64,000 nt of DNA from Chaetomium olivaceum. Its lineage: Eukaryota; Ascomycota; Sordariomycetes; Sordariales; Chaetomiaceae. A model generated the notes under the pieces. That model saw only the letters and a program-made list of their open reading frames with translations, was not told the origin of the DNA and did not search any database. Below are positions 43,801-54,544 of this stretch, one piece after another. Position 1 is the first letter of the stretch. Each line of letters opens with the position of its first letter. A program made the position numbers and the translations under genes. Location: NCBI GenBank assembly GCA_039881045.1, contig JAYWVB010000046.1, positions 1 to 64,000 of the forward strand, given 5' to 3'.

Positions 43801-44379
43801 TTGGGCCAAACGCCTCTCTGGAGAAGACGGCCGCGGCCGCAGCGAACAGGCGCGCCCATTTGGCCAGCATCTTGGCCACCTGCACCACATTCCGGACCGT
43901 CCTAATCCCAGATTTGTGATGTATCGCCTGGGCCAGACGCCAGAATATCCTCTCCTCGTCGTCGTATGATTTCTTCCACTGACGAGCTTCCGCGCTTCCT
44001 GCTCCTCCTCCTCTCCCCCTTGCCCCTTCACAATGCCATCCCCAACCGGCGTGTCGGCATCTGGCGGCTGCACCTTGGCATGCGCGGACGAGTACTTAAA
44101 CAGCGCGCGCAAGACGACAGCGGGATCGACACGGTGCTGCTTAAGGAGGGCGTCGAGGTAGAGGTGCGCGCGGGGGTCGAGGCTGTAGCGCTGGCGTTCG
44201 GCCGGGCGCAGGAGTTCGTCGGCGATGATGATAGAGGGCAGGGGGTATCTATCAAAGTGAATAGGAATGAATTCGGCGAATCGGTCCTGGTCGAGGCGCA
44301 GGTTGAGGACGCGCTGGAGGAACTTTGACCATGCCGCTACGGAGGCCGGCAGGCTTGCTTTCTTGGTGCCTGCGTCCAT
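40825..44379 (-). CDS. MED5: MED5 (NUT1), Mediator tail subunit 5, with one frame break
   Basis: Six exons: 44379-43681, 43617-43370, 43319-43257, 43200-42685, 42635-42095, 42047-40825. The amino end, WSKFLQRVLNLRLDQDRFAE with RYPLPSIIIADELLRP, SLDPRAHLYLDALLK and VVLRALFKYSSAHA, is characteristic of fungal Med5. The body is all-helical, including FGSILILLLAFAYRYDLSPA and LNGWIHGLFD. MED5 links activators to RNA polymerase II in the nucleus. One base is missing at about 43981-43992, between EEEEQEARK and RQWKKSYDDEERIFWRL. Adding it gives exactly 1097 codons. The carboxyl end has poly-Pro, poly-Ala and poly-Gly runs (GGT tract on the plus strand at 41327-41362) absent from the conserved core. 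Confidence 0.9.
41327..41362 (-). repeat. trinucleotide tract coding poly-Pro in MED5
   Basis: About twelve GGT triplets on the plus strand (CCA/ACC on the coding strand). Likely length-polymorphic. Confidence 0.85.
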
Positions 44380-45285
44380 GGTTGGGGCATTGACGTCGCT
44401 GGGTGTCGCTAGTTTGTAAGCCAGAAATGGTAGCTAGGAAATTCGTGGGAGTGTTACATGTTCGTGGCGTTGGTGGTGAAAGCGATACGAAGTGGGAGGG
44501 TTAGGGAGATGAAGACGAAGACGGGATGACCTCAAGCTGCCCGTAACGAACGCGCCGGAAGATGGGTCCGAGTAGCCTGGCAAAGAGTGGGGCGCTGGAA
44601 TGCGCTCAGCTCGGGCGTAATTACAGCGAATACCGTAATCCACTCCAGCCTTGAGCCCGAGTTCAACAAAGCACCCGACACATAATACAAGAGCTTGGGA
44701 AACCAGGCACGAGACGCGCAAATTAAATTAATTGGGCGAACGACAGCGCGTAGGGGTTTCTTTACCATTCCCTGTTAGAGCCTGATTACCCAATACTTGT
44801 GGTCATACGGCCATAACCTCATCCAAAAACATCAACTCTCAAATGTATGCTGCTTGATTACTGTGTAGATTGCTCTCTCTGTGTGCCTAACCTTAGCTAT
44901 GTAAGCAGGTAGGCAGGCATACCAGCATCATGGTATCAAGCTGTAAACTTCGCCGTCCTATTCCCCTTCCCTCCCACAACCTCATCCATCCATCAACGGT
45001 CCGCCATACCACCAAGCCACCGACTAGTATGTAGTCAAAGATCCATAACCACCAACCCCCAGTCACACGCCGTCTAAACATCAAGCACGCCCGTAGATGA
45101 TACATAATTATACATAGAAAACATGCTCGCTGAAAGAAAAGACCTCCCTCCGAGACCTGCCTCCCAAACCATGCGATGTCGCACACCCTTGCTCCCATCC
45201 CCATCCCAAATCCACAGACATGCCGGTATCCAGCCCGGACGCCTGGCTCCCGTCCCATAGTCCTAAGAGTAACACTAAGCTCTTT
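44380..45285. other. intergenic, MED5 promoter side
   Basis: No gene. The 3' part is the 3' UTR of the minus-strand gene at 45286. Confidence 0.5.
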
Positions 45286-46215
45286 TCACTCCTCCTCCCT
45301 CTTGATCCTCACCCCACCTCCCGACCCCGACCTCGACGGCCCCGCTTCACCCCCCCTAACCTCAACCGACCTCGGTCCCAGCATCCTACCATCACGAATA
45401 CGAAAGTCAGTCACACATTCATTCCCAACCCAACAACAGCCAGCACCACCAAACCCCCAACCTTAAACCAAACCCAAAACCAAAACCAACCAACCGCAAA
45501 CACCAACCCCAGGGGACGACGAACTCACCAGTCCTGCATAGCCAACCACTCACTCCACCCCGCCTCGGCGCCCACAATCTCCTGCTCCGTCACGTTCCGC
45601 AACGGCTTCAGAAACGGCAGCGACTCGTCCGGGCCCATGTCATACGCGCGCTTGACGTCCAGCCACGAGGCGCTTTTCGCCGCAAACAGGAAATTGCGCC
45701 GCTCCTGCTCGTGCAGCGGCCGCAGGCCCAGCTCCCAGTCGTCGCCAAAAAAGCCGTGCAGCACGGCCGGTAGGTCGAAGCCCGTGGCCACGAGGCGCCG
45801 GATGTAGGGGTGCAGGGAGACGGGCTGGTGGTGGTGGGGTTGGGCGGCGGGTACGCCGGCGGCGACGCCTATGGCGGGGTTGGGCGGGCCGCGGAGGAGG
45901 GTTGGGGGGTGGTGGTGGTGGGTTTGGGTTTGGGCTTGGGCTTGGGCTTTTTGGAAGGGGAGCTGGATGTTGATGAAGGCGGCGAGGGCCTGGACGGGGC
46001 CGTTGTACTGGGCGTGTTCGAGGAAGTAGCGCACGCAGGATTGGAAGTAGGGGTACCAGTCGAAGAGGTCGAATTGGCCGTCTACAAAGGGCTGGGGAGA
46101 AGTGAGTGGGGGGTTAATATTAGTGATGGTGGGGGGTTGGGGTCGTGGGTGGTTGCTGAGGAGGGGGTACCTGTTGCTCTTGGAACGGGTGGTAGTCTCC
46201 CGGGGCTGCCGCCAT
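45286..46215 (-). CDS. conserved fungal hypothetical protein
   Basis: Exons 46215-46171, 46091-45529 and 45385-45286 give exactly 236 codons (235 aa). MAAAPGDYHPFQEQQ start, then PFVDGQFDLFDWYPYFQSCV, RYFLEHAQYNGPVQALAAFI, a variable Gln/His-rich insert, and PYIRRLVATGFDLPAVLHGF with GPDESLPFLKPLRNVTEQEI and SEWLAMQDW-MLGPRS across intron 2. The amino- and carboxy-terminal blocks look strongly constrained, and I recall similar proteins in other Sordariomycetes, but no domain name. It is probably soluble. The tail ends KREEE. Confidence 0.75.
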
Positions 46216-49200
46216 GGTGTCAACGGCGAAGTGGGAGGATGTTGACGGTGGATCGTGTTTTCTCCTTCAACGGACAACTTGTGTTACTTCCCCACTGGCT
46301 GGTTGGCGGCTGTGTAAACGGCGGGAAACAGGCCGAGAGCCACGGCAAGAGGACACCCAAAGTTAAACTCTCCTGCCGGGTTACAGAACAAGAACTGGCC
46401 GGCCACTTTCCTTTTATTGGAAGCCTTCAGGTGTCGTAATGTACTATCCGCGGAGATAAACAAGATGACCAAGCGGTGTGTGTGTGTGTCTTTAGTTCCA
46501 ACAGCCACAATAACAACACAATAACAAGTGACATCAGTGAAAAGGGTCACGAAGTCTCGAAGGGATACACAACCGGGGCCGGAGCTCTTTCATATAGCCA
46601 TTCGCCTCGGCGGGACCTGGGATGATGTGCATCTGCCGGGTCGGGAAAAACAGAAAATATGTAGTCGCCAGGGGCTAGCATGTCGTCTACACAGTACCAT
46701 GGCAGCCAAGGAACCGCGACCGGGGCCGCGCCGGACGGTAAGGTGAGGATGCGGCTGCAGTGTGCAGCTGAACTGAGTCTGATGGGCATGGAAGGCCCGC
46801 GGTACCTTGCTGCCATGGTTGTGGGGATGGCGATCATCAAGGCTGGGTACCAAGGTATTGTTCGGTGACCCACGCACAAGTCGAGGTGAACAGGGGTGTA
46901 GGGAACGGCCACATTGGTTCCCACGATCTCCCATCCGACACCCGATCTCGGTACCTAGCAGAGGAGAAGTGTCCATCGGAACGTGGATGGCGGCCTATCG
47001 GCTCTTCATTGGCCGTGTCAACGTGCCAGAGGTGTCCTGGTAGATGAAGGGTCTTTGACGGTGAGACTCGACTGCGTCCGCCGAGAAGAAGGAGAGAGAT
47101 ATGAAAGAACAGGTGGGCAGGGGTCGTAACACCGCTCCCGCTGGCCTTGGATGGGCAAATTGAAAAAGACCGACCGTGGCTCCTGCGCAGCGAGACATGA
47201 CGGCAACCGGCCCCGGAATCCCATCCCATCCCATCTCGACATGTGTGCGGATCGTTGCCGAGCCAGGGTGGGACGGAGGTCTAGCTCTCACCCTGACATG
47301 CGGGCTTCTGCCAAGGGTCCAGGGGCGAGGGTCCGGGACGTGGCCGCAAATCAAGATCCAGCACGGCCTTTCCGCAGATCCGTCCCCGACAGGGGTAGCC
47401 TCGTCCGGTCCGCTCGAACCCGTTGTTGCGGCCAGCTGTGCCCGGATGGAATGTCGAGATGCCGAGGCGCGCGATTCAGCTTTCGCGAACTGTGGCCTTA
47501 CTCCTTCGAGCACAGGGTTTACACGTTATGTAAGTCGGAAAAGTTAAAGACAGGGCTACTGCCGGTCCGAAAGCGATACCCGGATGGCTCCCACCACAGC
47601 CTTGGCTCGCTGCCCCGCGGTCTTCGACGGGGTGCAACCCTGGGAATGCAGGTGACGCGCCACATCTGCTGGGTTCTGCTCGGTTCTGCTGGGATCAGTC
47701 GCCGGGAGTATCGGCCACCGTGACGCCCGATGCGGCAGGCTCGAGACGGTTCGGGCTTCAGCGACACCAGGATCAAAAGGTGCGTACTCCCACCATCTTC
47801 TATACGTGATGCAACCGCTGAGGAGTGGCGACGGCCGGGCTATCCCCGATTTGTTGCGACGGAAAGCGGACGTCTTGGCCTTGGTTCGCAACCGGCCGTC
47901 AACACCAAGAAGGTTATGGCCAACGCCGGGCACTCATGGAGATGTACACAGTACGTATTTGGGCTGGATCAGGCTGGAGTGATGTGCCATCCAGGGTAAC
48001 CCGTGCTAGTGGAAGCCCCCCTGGTGGCGATCTTAGTCGGCGCTTTGCGGCTGCTTGCATTCATGGCAGTATCCCAGACTCGGTAACGGGACGCACAGTA
48101 TGTATGTACTTGTATGTACAGGAGGCGGCCCTGCGGGTGCTAGAGGATTTCTGGAATCTCGGGTCTGTTCGTGTCTTCCTCTCGCTTCTTTGGGCATCCT
48201 GCAAGGGGCTCACGTTCCTAACGGGGCAGGCGCAGCTGCTTTCGAACCCCTGCGCGAGTCAAAATGGTAATGGAGGGTGAAAACAGGGGCTGGAATGTTC
48301 GGCACCTCATCGGGCGGCTCGGCCGATCGGTCGGGTCTGTTCAGCTTGACAGGCCTGTCTGAAGCTTGATAATCCTCAACTCCATCCATCAAAGCAGGCG
48401 ATAACGCAATTCGAGTCATCTGGGAGTCATCTGGCATCTCCTGCTGCGCAAATGGAGGGGTTGCTGCGAGAACTGGCATCTTGATCGAACGGGGAGATTA
48501 TCAAACATCTGTCAGAAATCCTCAGAGAATGAATCCCACTGAGCCATGTTCTGTGTGCGTATGGATGGTCTCTTGTTCGTCTCAACTCTGCAAGTGCACA
48601 GATGCTTGGGTCGCAGCCGCGTGGCTCCGACGCGACAACAATTAGTCAGTCAGGTTAGCAAGCAGCGTATATCGTACATCTGTACCGAAAGCGACTCGCG
48701 AGGACATGCCCGGTTGTTCGCCGCTTGTTGTTGGCAGTATTGGCTGATCTCCCAAAGCCAACCTGGGGGTTTGAGGTGACAAAGAGAGAGGCCTCGGCGG
48801 GTGTTCAAGGTTTGCGTTCGCTGTAGGGAACTGGGCAAGCAAGCCCCCCTGCAATTGTGTGGGGTGATTAGCCAATGGCTCGACTCGGCAGGGAAAGAGG
48901 TGGAGTCGGAGAACTCTCTCGGTTCTGCCAAGCGTCAACGGCCGACTCGAGCAAGGACGTCGCTTCCATTCACAACTTCTTCGAGCCTCGCACTCAGCAA
49001 TCAACACATTGGTTCTCGACTTGGCCTCGTGGCTTGGTTAAGCTCCAAACTCTTTGATCATGCCAAACCCCCGACATCTCGCTTCATGCTTTTATGGTTG
49101 ACGGCCCCCTTTTGCTTACTCTGTCGCTGCAAGCTCGACGACGGCCGTGTCAAGAGAACGGACACCACAAGGAAAGATGCGCGAGAGCATTCACGCCTTC

Positions 49201-49633
49201 GGATTTCACCTCGCAGGGAGGGCACATGACGAGAGATCGGCTGCGGTCTTTCCCGGAGAGGATGGCGGCTCAGGAGCCACAAACGCCCATTTGATGCACG
49301 GCTTTCCCGATTGCTCACCGCCGCGGTACGTACTTCATCTTGTAAAGGTGAGGTGATGGTGGAGGTGACGCCGATGTGAGTGATGGTCGTGTCGTTGGTT
49401 GGAGAATAATAGGCCTGCTTCCTTTGATCCCAAATTGACAAGACAAGAGGTTTTGTAGAGACGGACAATCTTGAATGTTCTGAGCATAGAGCTGGAACCC
49501 ACAACACGGTCCCCTACGCTTGAAACCTCTGGCCTTGCTTTAAAACAAATATCATACCCGTTGCCAGCTGCATTAGATTCCATGACCATTATCGTAATCT
49601 TTCTTACACAACCACCCATCCTGTCTGTGTACC
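46216..49633. other. 3.4-kb gene-poor interval
   Basis: ORFs up to 190 codons exist on both strands (for example 47151-47723 +, 46995-47513 -), but they overlap antisense, are Arg/Ser/Pro-rich and show no domain or splice structure. I see no gene, RNA or repeat I can support. TGTATGTAC-type elements occur near 48100. Confidence 0.45.
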
Positions 49634-50083
49634 ATGGCATCTCCTGCTCTTAGCCAGAATTCCACCGAAGCACTGTATTTATGGATTCGTCGACTCCCCG
49701 AAGAAGTCCGGCATCACATTCTCCAAATAGCGACCGAAAGCCTCGCTTGGCGATATCCGACACCGACAACCTCTGGGCAGGTTTTGTTTCGGGACATAAC
49801 CGAGCACGGCGTACCTAAAACATGGTACTGGGCTCAGGTATACCGCAGTGCTGCGCAACACGATGCCCTTGGACCGTTATTGGGGGTCTGTAAAACGGCT
49901 CGGGTGGCCGTTCTGGGTACAGAGGTGTTTTCGCTCATAGTCGAGAAAGATACAAAGCATCAAACACACCCATGGTATGGTCAGTTCGTACGAAGTTGTC
50001 CGCAGCCGCCGCTTTTTGAGGGCACCACGCAGGACCTAATCGTGCCAAGTACGTCTCTGTATTCGACAGTATTCGGACGTTGA
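49634..50083 (+). CDS. 2EXR/F-box-like hypothetical protein
   Basis: ORF of 149 aa, MASPALSQNS start in good context. LYLWIRRLPEEVRHHILQIA resembles the F-box or 2EXR opening (F..LP.E.R..I), and PLLGVCKTARVAVLGTEVF resembles the 2EXR second block. If a 42-bp intron (50049-50090) is removed, the protein continues to a stop at 50161 instead. Both ends are short of a normal 2EXR protein (200-400 aa), so it may be a remnant. Confidence 0.45.
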   Translation: MASPALSQNSTEALYLWIRRLPEEVRHHILQIATESLAWRYPTPTTSGQVLFRDITEHGVPKTWYWAQVYRSAAQHDALGPLLGVCKTARVAVLGTEVFSLIVEKDTKHQTHPWYGQFVRSCPQPPLFEGTTQDLIVPSTSLYSTVFGR

Positions 50084-50168
50084 CCCCCAGGCAAATCTGT
50101 AAGTCGAGGTCACATCCAAATTCATGCGATCGTCGTCATGCAAAGTCGCCCTCCAAAATAATCATATA

Positions 50169-50178
50169 TACCTAGGTA
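50169..50178. promoter_or_regulatory. palindromic motif TACCTAGGTA (copy 3)
   Basis: Perfect 10-bp palindrome downstream of the 2EXR-like ORF; see finding. Confidence 0.4.
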
Positions 50179-51646
50179 TCCAACCTTCCATATCTCAATA
50201 TTCTTGACATCGTGAATTTGTCAAGGGTAGCGACCGTCACCTCCGCGCCGCCGCCGCTCTGCCGAGGGTCGAAGAAGGTGAAAGCGAAAACCTAAACCTG
50301 TCTTCAACCACCACGCGGTACGACCGTTGCACGTCCATGACCCCACCACTGCACTAGCCGGGCATTGGTTGAATCAAGGGTACGTCAAGGCCATGTTTTC
50401 CATTTGGGCCCGAGATCAGTGGCCGTCGCCGTACCAGTGACACAGCCCCGTCGACTGTGTATGTACATATGTACTGGGGCAGGTAGGCAGGAGACAGGGG
50501 CATTTCTGCGGATCTTTTCAACCGTTTTCTGCAAGGCCCCGGCTAAGTCCCTTCCAACATGAAGTTACTGGCAGTGAGGTAATACAGATTACCTGTGCGT
50601 ACGTTGAATCCATGGCAGCAAAAGGCGGGACTCCCGACCCAATGATCCTCGCCATTGACCCTGCGTGCTTGCCTTGGCTTGCCCGGCCCCAACCCAGGCG
50701 CTAACAAAGTCTAATACTCGGCTGCGTACAGATTACACTGCCGTGATAGTTCTCTCAAGGTTGTCTCAGAGTGGTGCCAGATCGCCGATAGCAGGCGCCG
50801 GTTGAACCTGTGCATGGCGCCACAAGACGAGCGACCACAGATGTCAATCAAGCCAATGCCGATTCCTCTTCAAGAACTTTTGAGCGGCAGCCTCGAGCAA
50901 CGAGTAACTGATCCGGCGGATTGCTCCACGTTTTCTCCGGTTGCCCAACGTGATGGGCTTTGAGTCAGAATTGTGGACTGCTTCGCAAGGGCAAGAAGCG
51001 TTGACCATGCACAACCTCACAAATAGCCACCCATGACATCAGTTGGATGAGATCGGGTATAAGATCGACACTTGTCTCATGGCAGATGTTTAGGTAAACA
51101 AAAAGCTGAGAGCCGTGCTAAACCCACTGTTGTCTCGGTCACTGGCTGCTGCCACCTTCCCGAAAATAAAGAAGAGAGTGTCTGATAGTCAATGGTTCAG
51201 AACCCCATTCTCCAGGTTTGGCCATGACAAACTCTCACTCAGCAAGCCATGTTTCTTTAGTCTCCGGGAAGGCGTCACGAGCAGTGAGTCCACATCTACC
51301 GTGAATGCTGCAAGTTCAGATGTTGGCACACGCGCGGGCGGAACAACGAGAACGGCGAGTTATCCACTGCCTTATTTTTAGGTAACAAATGCATATGTAA
51401 GGTAGCCAAAGTTCGTGCGACACCTTTAACAAAATGCGAAGTCGTAAAAATGGGCGTTTGTTGATGGATGTCGCATGTGCTCGAGATTCCAAGCTGTGCA
51501 CAAATTACCTAACATGAGGTTTGCAAATACGGTGCCTTGGCATGTGCTGGTGTTTGCTTGTCGCGGGTTAGGGGAGCGCTTTTGGTCATGTTGGATGAAA
51601 TTGGCAAACGGTGGTAACGGCAGGCAGAGAGAGGAGAAACGGGTTG

Positions 51647-51840
51647 GGTAAAATACCGTGAATACCGAGCCGTCTCGGCGGTTTATCTCGATACTGTATT
51701 CTCGTTAGCAACAGAAGAAACGGATCCGGTAAAATACCTGGCTGTCTTGGCCGTCTATCTCATTACCGTATTTCGCTCGCTCGGGTCTCGTAAAATACCT
51801 AACCGTCTCGGGCAACCATCTCAATACCGTCTTCCCCTTA
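51647..51840. repeat. three diverged direct repeats starting GTAAAATACC
   Basis: Units begin at 51647, 51728 and 51790 (spacing about 81 and 62 bp). Each has GTAAAATACC, then a CCGTCTYGG-like block and ATCTC..TACCGTATT. Diverged and non-coding. Confidence 0.75.
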
Positions 51841-52093
51841 ACAAACTCCACTCGCCCCAGTATTTTGCTACGTGCATATTTGGGGTAACGCCACACTTGA
51901 CCCCAACAGCTCCAGCACGAACCACAGGAGCTGGGGCGCTAGTTAGTGAGTTGCCAGATTGCACACACCACGTTTTTACGACATCGATTCCTTCCAAGCT
52001 CGAGTTGGGATTTGGACCTCTCCTGAACTCCCATCTCTGCCTCTCTTTCTCTTCTTCATCAACACCCCCTTTCCCTTTTTGGAAACCGGCATC

Positions 52094-53099
52094 ATGGTCA
52101 ATCTCAAGTGGTCTTCTCTCGCCTTGCTCGCCCTGCGCGTCGCCACCGCCTTCGCGGCGGAAGATGTAAGTTGCATCACGCATCAACACGAGCAGCCCCT
52201 TTTCGATCTGCAGCTCGTAGAAGCGCAATTGCTCACGTGCAACCTTTCCAGGTCGACTCCGAGCCCATCACCGCCGTTCCGGTCGAGCAGCCCGAGCTCA
52301 AGGCCGACATTGAGACGACCTTCCCCGATGCCGACATCTTCGGCGTCAAGATCGTCAATGGTCGTGTCACCAAGGCCCTGATCGAGATTACCAACCATGA
52401 GGACACGCCAATTGACGTGGCCTTTTGTCGGTGGCACGCTCAAGACGACCAAGCCGTTGCCTGAGGACGCCCCGGCCTCTGCCGCCATCCTCCGCAACCT
52501 GACGGCCGTCCGGTATGACGTCTCGATCGCCGCCGGCGAGAAGCACCAGCTCCCCTTCCAGTTCGTCCTCGACATGATGCCGCAGGATGTCGTCGTGGAG
52601 CTGGTCGCTATTGTCACCAACTCGGCCTCCAACCAGATCTTCCAGGTCCAGGCCCACAGCGGCGCCGCGAGCATTGTCGAGCCGCCCACCAGCCTGTTTG
52701 ACCCCCAAATGTAAGCTCCGCCGCTCCAGCCGGTCGTTCCGCAACACTATACACACCCAACAAAACAACCACTAACAAATCACCCCCCCCTCTCACAGCA
52801 TCTTCCTCTACCTCTTCCTCACCGGCGCGTTCGGCGCGACCCTCTACTTCGTCTACAAGACCTGGATCGAGGCGCTCTTCCCGCAGGCCAAGGTGGCGCC
52901 GACGGGCGGCAAGAAGGCCGCGCGCAAGGCCGCCGTCGCCGTTGCCGAGCCCGAGCCCCAGTCCGGCTACGACTCGGCCGGCGCCACCAGCGGTGGCGAC
53001 GGTTCCAAGAGCTACGACGAGAGCTGGATCCCCAACCATCACATCAACCGCCCCGTCGCCCGCCGCGTCAAGAGCGGCGCCAGCGGCAAGGCGAAATAG
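52094..53099 (+). CDS. TRAP-alpha/IRC22-like ER translocon-associated protein, with one frame break
   Basis: Exons 52094-52165, 52252-52710, 52799-53099. Signal peptide VNLKWSSLALLALRVATAFA, then a lumenal domain: DADIFGVKIVNGRVTKALIE, GGTLKTTKPLPEDAPASAAI, LRNLTAVRYDVSIAAGEKHQ and LPFQFVLDMMPQDVVVELVA. One transmembrane helix (IIFLYLFLTGAFGATLYFVY) and a Lys/Ala-rich cytosolic tail follow, the layout of TRAP-alpha. It assists Sec61 translocation in the ER. One extra T lies in TTTT 52423-52426 (DVAF to VGGTL). Removing it gives exactly 277 codons (276 aa). Confidence 0.87.
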
Positions 53100-53964
53100 A
53101 AGCTCCCCATCGTTGCCGTGCCGTGATGTCTCAGTGCAGCGTGTGCTGCGTGCCGGGGCGTGTGTGTTGGGTTTTGGATGGGTTGGGTTTTCGTGGAACG
53201 AACGGAGGAGCGTTGTGGATTGCTCGAGAGTGCGTACCGCGATGGCTTTCGGGGAGGAAAAGCAGACAAAAGAACGTGTTGCGTGCTTCGCCGCTTGTGT
53301 TAAAATCATACGTGTAATTCGTCCTGTACATCTAGTGGTTTGGCTGGGGATAAAGGATGGGAACAGAAAGCGACTTGGTCAAACTGTCAATTTAAGGCGT
53401 CTCTTGTCCTCTTGCTTATTATATTGCCGTCGAGTATGTCTTGCAGAAGCTCCGGTGGTTTACCCAAGTGAGCATATTATGTCGCGCGTTGCATTAGGAA
53501 GGCCAACGGCGTCTTTGGAAAAATCAGTGGTATGTCCACGCGCATCTAAAGTAGGTAGTTATGACAAGGCATTGACTGACTTGAGAGGGGATATTCCGAG
53601 CAACATGGTGTATGTATGTATGTACACCGCACCGCGTCTACCTCACCCACACCCTCACCGAGCAAGCAAGCAGTCTAACAATCCAAACCGACCATTTTTC
53701 ATCACAACAAGACAAGGAATGTAAGGAGAGAGAGAGATGTACGGAATATAAGCGAGTGAATCCCAGAAAGCGCTGCCTCAACCAACACCCAGCCATACAG
53801 CCCCAGCCAACCCGTTCACCCAACAACGCCATAGTTAGTTAACCCCCAAGACCAAGTAAGCAGCTTATGCAAACCCTCATCCTCCCCCCCCTTCCCTCTC
53901 CCCTTCCCCAACCCCCTCACTCACTCACTCACTCACTCACTCACTCACTCACTCACTCACTCAC
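53100..53964. other. intergenic, convergent 3' ends
   Basis: 3' flanks of TRAP-alpha and MGM1. Contains GTATGTATGTATGTAC near 53611 (polyadenylation-type element) and the (CTCA)n microsatellite that runs into the MGM1 stop codon. Confidence 0.5.
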
Positions 53965-53972
53965 TCACTCAC
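53917..53972. repeat. (CTCA)14 tetranucleotide microsatellite
   Basis: Perfect 56-bp array. On the minus strand it reads (TGAG)n, so the MGM1 stop codon at 53965-53967 lies inside the array. All three minus-strand frames meet TGA within 4 codons. Confidence 0.95.
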
Positions 53973-54486
53973 CACCACCACCTTTTTTTTCACACTCTCT
54001 CCCGCCCTCTAAAAAGAACCGCCTCCTCTTCTTCCCCGCCTCCGCCAGCTCCCTCCCCCCCGCACCACCCCTTCCAACCCCGCCGCCACCAAAGCGATTC
54101 AGGTCCTCAATCTTGGCCAGCACCAGCTCCAGCAGCTCCTTGCGATGGATCAGATCCAGATGCCGCCTGACCTTGGGGTCCTCGCGGGCGAAGCGCTCCA
54201 GGCCGCCGGCAGCCATGTGCTCGTGCAGCTTGCTCTCGACCTCGCGCGGGAAGCGCGAGTAGAAGTCGTTGAGCATCTCGACGTTGAGGAACAGCACGGC
54301 GGTCTGGGAGAGCTTGGTGGCGACGGCGTCGAGGAAGACCTCCGGGCAGTAGTACTTGTTGGCGAGGTCCTTGCACTTGCGGGACTTGGAGGCGATGATG
54401 CGCATGTTGATGATGTCGGCGCGGTCGCGCAGGAAGGCGGCTTCGCGGCCTGTTTGATGCAGTTAGGTTAGTTCTGTAACGTGTAG

Positions 54487-54544
<58 letters not shown>

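Larger units (their letters stand above)
50162..52093. other. intergenic, contains a tandem repeat
   Basis: No supportable gene. Contains TACCTAGGTA at 50169 and the repeat at 51647-51840. The last ~120 bp (pyrimidine-rich) are the TRAP-alpha leader. Confidence 0.45.

Noticed and set aside
47151..47723. 190-codon plus-strand ORF in the gene-poor interval
   Set aside because: No domain, no splice extension, overlapping antisense ORF of similar length; typical of GC-rich non-coding DNA.
52614..53309. 231-codon minus-strand ORF antisense to the TRAP-alpha gene
   Set aside because: Overlaps conserved TRAP-alpha coding exons; no own features.
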